Shown: in pieces, positions 1 through 5,877 of the stretch
How the letters are laid out: each line of letters begins with the position of its first letter
How positions within the stretch are numbered: the stretch's first letter is position 1
Assembly (NCBI GenBank): GCA_964613675.1
Contig: CAZTIH010000033.1
Span: forward strand, 1 to 22,176
Source: DAIUCA01 sp964613675
GTDB lineage: Bacteria; Pseudomonadota; Gammaproteobacteria; Competibacterales; Competibacteraceae
Reading direction: 5' to 3'
Length of the DNA: 22,176 bases
The notes under the pieces: generated by a model
What the model was told of the DNA's origin: nothing
The model's input: the letters and a program-made list of their open reading frames with translations, nothing else
The model's database searches: none
Made by a program: the position numbers and the translations under genes

Positions 1-353
1 TCAAAGAAAATGCCGAATATCACGCCGCCCGCGAGCACCAAAGTTTTATCGAAGGGCGCATTCAAGATTTGGAATACAAATTAGCGAACGCGCAAATCAT
101 CGACATCAGTAAATTGCCCCAAAATGGCAAAGTCGTTTTCGGGACAACCGTGCGGTTGAGTGACGAAGAGATGGGCACTGAAGTGCGTTACCAAATCGTT
201 GGCGAAGATGAAGCGAATATCGAAGAAGGACGAATCTCCGTCACTTCCCCTATCGCGCGCGCCCTCATCGGTAAGGAAGAGGGAGAAGTCGTTGAAGTCC
301 GAGCACCGGGCGGCGTTAAAAACTACGAAATCATCGAGGTCATTTACGCATAG
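1..353 (+). CDS. greA: Transcription elongation factor GreA, C-terminal part (5' end outside window)
   Basis: This is the last ~116 residues of GreA, which binds in the RNA polymerase secondary channel and stimulates cleavage of backtracked transcripts. The open frame begins at base 3 with [13 protein letters not shown] and FIEGRI, the end of the N-terminal coiled coil. The globular C-terminal domain follows, with [33 protein letters not shown] and the final EIIEVIYA. GreA is usually about 158 residues, so roughly the first 40 lie upstream of the window. There is no internal start; the gene simply runs in from the left edge. It stops at TAG 351-353, about 50 bases before a tRNA gene. A small GACG-GGG-CGTC hairpin follows the stop but has no T run, so I do not call it a terminator. 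Confidence 0.95.
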   Translation, partial: KENAEYHAAREHQSFIEGRIQDLEYKLANAQIIDISKLPQNGKVVFGTTVRLSDEEMGTEVRYQIVGEDEANIEEGRISVTSPIARALIGKEEGEVVEVRAPGGVKNYEIIEVIYA

Positions 354-360
354 TCGGGGC

Positions 361-389
361 TTGACGGGGCGTCGCGAAATGAATACCGT
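361..389 (+). promoter_or_regulatory. Candidate promoter of tRNA-Val
   Basis: TTGACG (361-366) matches the -35 consensus at five of six bases. It is followed by a 17-base spacer and a weak -10, TACCGT (384-389), then a C/G-containing stretch before the tRNA start at 405. A good -35 with a weak -10 and GC-containing discriminator is common for stable-RNA promoters, but this call rests on sequence inspection only. Confidence 0.4.
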
Positions 390-404
390 CTGCGACCTCA
401 ATTT

Positions 405-479
405 TGGCGCATAGCTCAGCGGGAGAGCACTTCGTTCACACCGAAGGGGTCGGCAGTTCGATCCTGCCTGCGCCAACCA
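405..479 (+). tRNA. tRNA-Val, anticodon CAC
   Basis: The cloverleaf folds fully. Acceptor stem TGGCGCA (405-411) pairs with TGCGCCA (469-475), followed by discriminator A and an encoded CCA (477-479). The D arm is GCTC/GAGC. The anticodon stem CTTCG/CGAAG (430-434/442-446) encloses the loop TTCACAC, giving anticodon CAC at 437-439, which reads the valine codon GTG. The T arm is GGCAG-TTCGATC-CTGCC. The D and T regions resemble those of other proteobacterial valine tRNAs. The tRNA begins with a U-A acceptor pair rather than G-C. It has its own candidate promoter and terminator, so it is probably a single-tRNA transcript, although read-through from greA is possible. Confidence 0.95.
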
Positions 480-484
480 ACTCA

Positions 485-516
485 GGCTCGCAACTTTATT
501 GGCGGGCCATTTTTTT
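485..516 (+). terminator. Rho-independent terminator after tRNA-Val
   Basis: GGCTCGC (485-491) pairs over seven positions, one of them G-U, with GCGGGCC (502-508) across a 10-base loop. The stem is followed by A and seven T (510-516). Polarity is plus strand; the other strand has no T run after the stem, so it should not stop phoR transcripts. Confidence 0.85.
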
Positions 517-521
517 GGGGA

Positions 522-1877
522 TTATTTCAGGGTCGATTTGGAATACGGCAGGGAAAGCGCCGAATTCGGGGGTCGCTCAAGACGCCGATTTAAAGGGAAA
601 ACGCAGGTAAAACGGCTGCCAATGCCTACCTCACTGTGAATTTTTAGCTCCCCGCCGTGACGGCGTACGACATATTTCACAATCGCCAGCCCCAACCCTG
701 TACCACCTTTGTCCCGTTGACGTCCCCGTTCGACGCGATAAAACCGTTCGGTCAACCGCGAAAGATGTTCGTCGGGAATGCCATCGCCATCGTCCTGCAC
801 CGCGAAATACACCGCTAACCCATCGGTGTACCAATCGAGCTCGATTAATGTCCCTGCGGGCGTGTGGTTCACCGCATTGAAGAGCAGATTTGAAAAGGCA
901 CTGCGCAATTCGGTTTCCGCCCCCAAAAACCACAAATTTTCATCTAAATTAATTTCAAATTCATGGCGTTGCTGACTCAGGGCTTGTGCGTCCTCAAGCA
1001 GCGTCAAGACCATCCCCGGTACCGCGACGGGTTTATTTGGGGGCATTTGGCCTTCCGTCTCCAACCGCGACAGGTACAGCATGTCTTGGATGATGAACAA
1101 CATCCGTTGCGCCTGAATTTGTGCCTGCAATAACGGTTCACGCCAAGATTGCAGTTCGGGGGCATCACTATCGACGAGCGTTTCCAAATACCCCGTGATG
1201 ACCGTTAACGGGGTACGTAACTCATGAGAAATATTGGCGGCAAAATCTTGGCGTGTGCGTTCAAGACGGCGTAAACGCGAAATGTCCGTCGCAAGCAACA
1301 GGTTCTGCTTTTTGCCGTAATTCGCTAACCGTAAACTGAGTAGTCGTTCATCGCGGGTGGGGGCCGAGATTTCTAAAGGTTCGTGGTACGCCCGACGGTG
1401 CAAAAAACTCACAAAATCCGGATGGCGCAATAACGCCGTGATGGGACGGCCAATATCGTCTTCCTTTAAGCCGAGTAAGGTCGTGGCTTGGGGATTGAGC
1501 CACCGAATCGTATCGTCACCATCGAGTACCACCGCCGCATCGGGGAGCGCCATCGCCGCATCGCGAAATTGCCGTAACAAGCGAGTGCGTTTGCGTTTGC
1601 GCTTACGGCTTTGCGTGCGTAGCCGTTGGCTTTCGGTCAGTAGCGCATTCCAAATGCTGTGATCGTTCGGTAAGAGATAACTCGGCAAGCGAAGTAATTT
1701 CTGTTGCGACAAATAACACAACAGTCTGAAGCAATGCAGACCGTGCCAACCGAGTAATCCAAAGGCCATGAGCGCTAATCCTGGGGACGGTTCGCCAAAC
1801 ATCCCCCCAATTCCCGTCGCCAACATCAAATAACCAAAAGTTCTGTGAATCGCTCGACGCCATAATTGTTTGTTCAC
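522..1877 (-). CDS. phoR: Phosphate regulon sensor histidine kinase PhoR
   Basis: An inner-membrane sensor kinase of 451 residues that phosphorylates PhoB when phosphate is scarce. Two hydrophobic stretches (about residues 14-28 and 32-56) form the short membrane anchor, with almost no periplasmic part, as usual for PhoR. A strongly basic linker (RKRKRKR, about 91-97) follows. Next come a PAS domain (about 103-200), the H box ISHELRTPLTV with phospho-acceptor His218, and the ATPase core: N box NLLFNAVNHTP, DDGDGIP, RFYRVERGR and GTGLGLAIVK. The start is GTG with GGGGGA just upstream; the next ATG would remove the first membrane segment. It lies 102 bases after phoB on the same strand. No intrinsic terminator is seen between its stop and the opposite-strand tRNA. 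Confidence 0.95.
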   Translation of the reverse strand: MNKQLWRRAIHRTFGYLMLATGIGGMFGEPSPGLALMAFGLLGWHGLHCFRLLCYLSQQKLLRLPSYLLPNDHSIWNALLTESQRLRTQSRKRKRKRTRLLRQFRDAAMALPDAAVVLDGDDTIRWLNPQATTLLGLKEDDIGRPITALLRHPDFVSFLHRRAYHEPLEISAPTRDERLLSLRLANYGKKQNLLLATDISRLRRLERTRQDFAANISHELRTPLTVITGYLETLVDSDAPELQSWREPLLQAQIQAQRMLFIIQDMLYLSRLETEGQMPPNKPVAVPGMVLTLLEDAQALSQQRHEFEINLDENLWFLGAETELRSAFSNLLFNAVNHTPAGTLIELDWYTDGLAVYFAVQDDGDGIPDEHLSRLTERFYRVERGRQRDKGGTGLGLAIVKYVVRRHGGELKIHSEVGIGSRFTCVFPLNRRLERPPNSALSLPYSKSTLK

Positions 1878-1979
1878 CTAAATCCCCCGATCAGGGTTTT
1901 TGTCGAGGCGGAATCGGTGTCGGCGATTAAGACATTTCCTCATCTGTTCTCAACACTTTTTTCACAAGACCAAACGCGT

Positions 1980-2681
1980 TTAGTGGCGCGTTGAGAAGCG
2001 ATAGCCCGAACCCCGTACCGTCTGAATCATGGTGTCGTGGCCCGAAGGCTCCAAGGTGCGACGTAAACGACGGATGTGAACGTCTACCGTGCGCTCTTCC
2101 ACATATACGTTGCTGCCCCACACGCGGTCGAGCAACTGGGAACGGGTGTAAACGCGCTCAGGGTGAGACATAAAAAATTCCAGTAAACGATATTCGGTGG
2201 GGCCAATTTCTACGGTTTGATCGTTCACCATGACGCGATGGCCCGCTGTATCGAGCGTGAGACCGCTTGCCTCTAACACCTCAATTTCACCGTTGCCGTG
2301 GCGGCGCAACACAATTTTGATGCGGGCAATCAGTTCCCGTAACGAAAAGGGCTTGGAAATGTAGTCATCAATGCCGCTTTCTAGGCCCCGAATACGGTCT
2401 TCTTCCTCCGAACGCGCCGTCAACATGATGATGGGCGTGTCCCGCGTGAAACCGTCTTTTTTGAGCTTGGTGGCCAATTCAAGGCCACTAAAATCGGGCA
2501 ACATCCAATCGAGAAGGATCAGATCCGGCGGGCTTTGATTGACAATCTGTTGGGTTTCACGGGCATCCCCGCTCTCAAGGGTGCAATACCCCGCATTGTT
2601 CAACGCAAATCGCACCATGTCACGGATAGGTTGTTCGTCTTCGACGATGAGGATGGTCTTCACTTTGGCTAATCCACGCAT
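1980..2681 (-). CDS. phoB: Phosphate regulon response regulator PhoB
   Basis: A DNA-binding response regulator of the OmpR/PhoB family, 233 residues as called, partner of PhoR. The receiver domain shows the acidic pair in IVEDEQ, phospho-acceptor Asp58 in [10 protein letters not shown], and the conserved Lys110 in DDYISKPFS. The C-terminal winged helix (about 133-230) contains [45 protein letters not shown] and RGSGYRF. Start choice is uncertain. ATG 2679-2681 has an AGGAG, but 11 bases away. GTG at 2661-2663 ([10 protein letters not shown]) fits the E. coli PhoB N terminus to within a residue. GTG would also be favoured if the Pho-box promoter at 2698-2731 is real, because that AGGAG would then lie upstream of the transcript start. 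Confidence 0.95.
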   Translation of the reverse strand: MRGLAKVKTILIVEDEQPIRDMVRFALNNAGYCTLESGDARETQQIVNQSPPDLILLDWMLPDFSGLELATKLKKDGFTRDTPIIMLTARSEEEDRIRGLESGIDDYISKPFSLRELIARIKIVLRRHGNGEIEVLEASGLTLDTAGHRVMVNDQTVEIGPTEYRLLEFFMSHPERVYTRSQLLDRVWGSNVYVEERTVDVHIRRLRRTLEPSGHDTMIQTVRGSGYRFSTRH

Positions 2682-2697
2682 TCTTTTCGTAACTCCT

Positions 2698-2731
2698 ATT
2701 AAAGAAATCCGCCGTTACAAAATAATGAATA
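2698..2731 (-). promoter_or_regulatory. Pho-box-like promoter in front of phoB
   Basis: Read on the minus strand: TATTCAT (2731-2725), an A/T spacer TATT, then TTGTAAC (2720-2714), which resembles the E. coli phoB Pho box TTTTCATAAATCTGTCAT. The first half matches at six of seven positions and the second at four. Exactly 10 bases downstream is TTTAAT (2703-2698), five of six matches to a -10 box. The same 10-base spacing is found at E. coli phoA and phoB. This predicts autoregulation of phoBR by PhoB. It is inferred from spacing and partial sequence match. Confidence 0.5.
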
Positions 2732-2758
2732 CTGCATCGCAACAATACGCAAGCGGAG

Positions 2759-4063
2759 CTAGAGGCGACTAAAGAGCGCCATGGATTCCACATGGGCCGT
2801 ATGCGGAAACATGTCCATGACGCCCGCCGCTTTCAGGGAATAGCCGTGGTGAGCGAGTTCAGCCGCGTCTCGGGCTAGGGTGGCGGGGTGGCAAGAGACA
2901 TACACCAACCGTTCCGGTTGCCGTTGTGCAATGGACGCCATCAGATCAAGTGCCCCCGAACGCGGCGGATCAATCAACACTTTGTTCCACGGGCGCATAA
3001 ACCAGGGGGTGTGTTCCACCGATTTCGTCAGGTCAGCGGTAAAAAATTCGGCCTGGGGAAGTCCGTTTTGTTGGGCGTTAAATTGGGCCTGTTGCACTAA
3101 ACCGACCTCGCCTTCCACCCCAATGACTTGTTTTGCGGTTCGGGCGAGGGGAAGCGAAAAATTGCCCAGTCCACAAAATAAGTCGAGCACCGTGTCTTCG
3201 GGCTGTAAATCGAGTAGCTCGATGGCTTGACGAATCATGAGGCGGTTAATCGCGAAGTTGACCTGCGTGAATTGCCAGGGCGTAAACGCCATCTGTAAAT
3301 CAAATTCGGGGAGGGTGTAGATCAGCGGTTCGGGGGGATTGGGATAGAGGGGTTGAATGGTTTTGGGACCACCTCGCTGTAAATAAAGCTGCCAAGTTTC
3401 GCGTTGGGCTAAGGAAATGAGCGCGGTTAAATCCTCGGGGGTCGGTTCAGCGAGTACGCGCAGATTTAAGGTGGGAAGCCCTCGGTCAGGGATCGCCACT
3501 TCAATCTGCGGAAGCTGTTCGCGAATGGACAAATGGCCTAACACGTCGGCTAACAGGGGCAATCGTTCGCCCACCTGGGGATGGAGTACCAAACACCGCT
3601 GTAAGTCGGCAATAAACGCGCTGTTCACTTCGCGAAACCCCACCAGTAATTTGCCCTTTTTGGCCACCCACTTCGCACCTAAACGGGCTTTGTGGCGATA
3701 ACCCCAGTAAGGTCCGCGCAGGGGAGGTAACCAGCGTTCGGGCGAGAGGTGACCAATACGCAAAAAGTTATCCGCTAACCAGTTTTGTTTATGCAGAATC
3801 TGTTGGTCGGCTTGCAGATGTTGCAATACGCAACCCCCACAGTGGCCAAAATGAGGACAATCGGGCGAGGTGCGGTGTTTTGAGGGTATTAGCACCTGTT
3901 CGACGCGGGCATCGTCGTGTTGGCGATGGGTTTTGAGAACCCGATAGGTCACCGTTTCGTCGGGTAAAGCGCCACTAATGAGTTTGACTTTACCGTGGTC
4001 CCGCGCCACGCCTCGGCCATCATGGGCAAGGTCGGCGATAATGACTTCAGAAGTCTGCATCAT
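2759..4063 (-). CDS. rlmD: 23S rRNA (uracil-1939-C5)-methyltransferase RlmD
   Basis: A SAM-dependent RNA methyltransferase of 434 residues that makes m5U at position 1939 of 23S rRNA (the RumA family). An N-terminal TRAM-type region (about 5-60) is followed by the four cysteines that bind a 4Fe-4S cluster: Cys69, Cys75 and Cys78 in CPHFGHCGGC, then Cys157. The methylase core has QFTQVN, VLDLFCGLGNFSLPLA, VEGEV, the IDPPRSG motif and the catalytic nucleophile Cys391 in YVSCHPATLARD. The open frame extends upstream to 4126, but I start at ATG 4061-4063. This start has TAGGAC upstream, lies 8 bases after the stop of the exonuclease gene, and gives the family's usual N terminus. Tight spacing implies cotranscription with the exonuclease and cysM. 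Confidence 0.95.
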   Translation of the reverse strand: MMQTSEVIIADLAHDGRGVARDHGKVKLISGALPDETVTYRVLKTHRQHDDARVEQVLIPSKHRTSPDCPHFGHCGGCVLQHLQADQQILHKQNWLADNFLRIGHLSPERWLPPLRGPYWGYRHKARLGAKWVAKKGKLLVGFREVNSAFIADLQRCLVLHPQVGERLPLLADVLGHLSIREQLPQIEVAIPDRGLPTLNLRVLAEPTPEDLTALISLAQRETWQLYLQRGGPKTIQPLYPNPPEPLIYTLPEFDLQMAFTPWQFTQVNFAINRLMIRQAIELLDLQPEDTVLDLFCGLGNFSLPLARTAKQVIGVEGEVGLVQQAQFNAQQNGLPQAEFFTADLTKSVEHTPWFMRPWNKVLIDPPRSGALDLMASIAQRQPERLVYVSCHPATLARDAAELAHHGYSLKAAGVMDMFPHTAHVESMALFSRL

Positions 4064-4071
4064 GGGATGTC

Positions 4072-4905
4072 CTAAGGCAGGCGGGCATTGCTGGCCCGTC
4101 GCCATGCGTGGAGAAATTCGTGCCAATGGGGTTTATCGCTCTCAGTCAGCAGTTGACGGATGCGATCGTGAAGGACATGAAGTTCGTCGAGCGATACATC
4201 ACCCTTCATCAACGCGAATTGCAGATACACGAGAAAAGTATTGAGAACATCGGTTTCACAGTAATCGCGAACGGCACCGATTTCACCGCGTTGAACGGTC
4301 TCCCAAACCTTGCCCCCGCTCATGCCCAATTTGCCGGGAAATCCGAGCAACTGGGCGATGTCATCGAGGGGTGCAACGGCGCGAGGTTGGTATCCCGAAA
4401 GGATGTCCATGAGGTCGAGATGACGCCAATGAAAGCGAGCGAGATAATTGTTGTAACGATATTCACTCATCGTCTCACCCGTTTCCCAATAGGTTTTTGC
4501 CACGATGCGGTTGAGTAGCGCACGGTAATGCAGCACGGGTAAATCAAAACCACGGCCATTCCAAGAAATCAAGACGGGTTGGTAGTGGCGGACGAGGGCA
4601 AAAAATTGTTTCAAAATCGGGACTTCGCCGTCCTCGGGTTCGCCAAGTGACCGTAATTCGAGTTTCTGATCGTTGCAGTAGAGCACAGAAATGGCCGCGA
4701 CCTTCTGCAAATGGTGACGCACAAATTCGTTGCCGGTCTGCTGACGCCGTTCCAAAGCCATCGCTTCATACACGGCAAAGTCGTTCAGTTCGGCAAGTTC
4801 GGGGTTTAGAATGCGATAGCCATCTACGTCGGGGATCGTTTCGAGGTCGAAAACCAGCCAATTCGGGGATTTTGGCTTCGCGGATTTATCGTTCAAAATG
4901 GGCAA
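4072..4905 (-). CDS. PolB-like 3'-5' exonuclease (DEDDy fold, PF10108 type)
   Basis: A predicted 3'-5' exonuclease related to the proofreading domain of family B DNA polymerases, without any polymerase part; 277 residues. The DEDDy motifs are all visible: Exo I FDLETIPD (Asp20, Glu22), Exo II SWNGRGFDLPVL (Asp121) and Exo III DYCETD (Tyr215, Asp219). The nuclease is therefore expected to be active, with two metal ions, on an unknown nucleic acid substrate. No ATG occurs near the start. The only usable starts are TTG 4903-4905 or TTG 4894-4896, neither with a convincing ribosome site. The frame is the same as cysM and begins two codons after the cysM TAA, which suggests translation by re-initiation. 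It sits between cysM and rlmD. Its cellular role is not established. Confidence 0.88.
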   Translation of the reverse strand: MPILNDKSAKPKSPNWLVFDLETIPDVDGYRILNPELAELNDFAVYEAMALERRQQTGNEFVRHHLQKVAAISVLYCNDQKLELRSLGEPEDGEVPILKQFFALVRHYQPVLISWNGRGFDLPVLHYRALLNRIVAKTYWETGETMSEYRYNNYLARFHWRHLDLMDILSGYQPRAVAPLDDIAQLLGFPGKLGMSGGKVWETVQRGEIGAVRDYCETDVLNTFLVYLQFALMKGDVSLDELHVLHDRIRQLLTESDKPHWHEFLHAWRRASNARLP

Positions 4906-4911
4906 ACCGTT

Positions 4912-5823
4912 TTAGTGAGAACCATCATTAAAGACGCCCGTCGAGAGATAACGGTCACCGCGATCGCACACAATCGTCACAATCACCGCCGCTTCACCCC
5001 GTTCTGCGCATTCTCGGCTCAAGGCCAACGCAGCGGCCATCGCACCTCCCGCCGATACCCCCGCGCATAGTCCTTCCTGTCGCGCCATCTGCCGAGTCAT
5101 CGCTTCTGCTTCCTGTTGACTGACTTCCATAACGCGATCCACCGCCGTGGGATTGAAAATCTTCGGAAGATACGCAGCGGGCCATCGCCGAATTCCCGGG
5201 ATACTCGAACCTTCCGCAGGCTGCACGCCAACAATCTGTACATTGGGATGTTGCGACTTCAGATAGCGTGAAACGCCCATGATAGTGCCGGTCGTACCCA
5301 TCGAACTCACAAAATGCGTGATTTCACCGTGGGTATCGCGCCAGATCTCCGGGCCCGTCGTGGTGAAATGGGCGTAGGGGTTGTCTTCATTGGCAAACTG
5401 GTTGAGAACGAGGCCCTCCCCGCGTTTCCCGAGATCGTCGGCGAGATCACGGGCGTATTCCATCCCCTCTTCCTTCGTTACCAACACGAGTTCCGCGCCA
5501 AAAGCCGTCATGGCGGCCCGCCGCTCCAAACTCATGTTGTCGGGCATGATGAGGCGCATTTTGTAGCCGGCAATCGCCGCAATCATGGCGAGCGCAATGC
5601 CCGTGTTGCCACTGGTGGCTTCGATGAGCGTGTCGCCAGGACGAATATGGCCGCGTTCCGCCGCACGCCGAATCATCGCCAACGCCGCACGATCTTTCAC
5701 CGAGCCGCCCGGGTTTTGGCCTTCGAGTTTGCCCAAAACGCGACAGCCCGCGCCGACGGGAAGTCGCCGAATGTTGAGTAACGGCGTGTTGCCAATGAGG
5801 GCGTCGAGTTGTTCTAAGTGCAT
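4912..5823 (-). CDS. cysM: Cysteine synthase B (O-acetylserine sulfhydrylase, CysM type)
   Basis: A PLP enzyme of 303 residues that makes cysteine from O-acetylserine with sulfide; CysM enzymes can also accept thiosulfate. The PLP lysine is Lys43 in NPGGSVKDRAAL. Also visible are the substrate loop EATSGNTGIALAMIAA, the phosphate-binding SSMGTTGTIMG, and EEGSSIPGIRRW-like AEGSSIPGIRRWP, which with CDRGDRYLSTGVF is typical of CysM rather than CysK. The start is ATG 5821-5823, with GGGA seven bases upstream; an upstream in-frame TTG at 5839 would add six residues that other CysM proteins lack. It is 54 bases downstream of selD, and its TAA is followed directly, in frame, by the exonuclease gene. 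Confidence 0.95.
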   Translation of the reverse strand: MHLEQLDALIGNTPLLNIRRLPVGAGCRVLGKLEGQNPGGSVKDRAALAMIRRAAERGHIRPGDTLIEATSGNTGIALAMIAAIAGYKMRLIMPDNMSLERRAAMTAFGAELVLVTKEEGMEYARDLADDLGKRGEGLVLNQFANEDNPYAHFTTTGPEIWRDTHGEITHFVSSMGTTGTIMGVSRYLKSQHPNVQIVGVQPAEGSSIPGIRRWPAAYLPKIFNPTAVDRVMEVSQQEAEAMTRQMARQEGLCAGVSAGGAMAAALALSRECAERGEAAVIVTIVCDRGDRYLSTGVFNDGSH

Positions 5824-5877
5824 ATGCGATTCCCAGATCAAATAGTTGGGGTAACCCCGTGGATGAAGCGACTTTAT

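Noticed and set aside
364..374. GACGGGGCGTC hairpin as greA terminator
   Set aside because: Short stem, no following T run, and it overlaps the better-supported tRNA promoter element.
81..476. Open frame of 131 codons on the minus strand opposite greA and the tRNA
   Set aside because: It is the mirror of greA and runs through the tRNA gene; its composition (Arg, Phe, Asp rich) and lack of a ribosome site fit a shadow frame.
1584..1606. Repeated GCGTTT units in phoR
   Set aside because: These encode the Arg/Lys-rich linker after the membrane anchor, which is usual in PhoR; only a few units, no separate function.
1886..1902. CCC-CGATCA-GGGTTTTT as a plus-strand terminator
   Set aside because: Only a three-pair stem, and there is no plus-strand gene ending nearby.
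5848..5858. GGGGTAACCCC palindrome between cysM and selD as a terminator
   Set aside because: The stem is only four pairs with a three-base loop and no T run on the minus strand.
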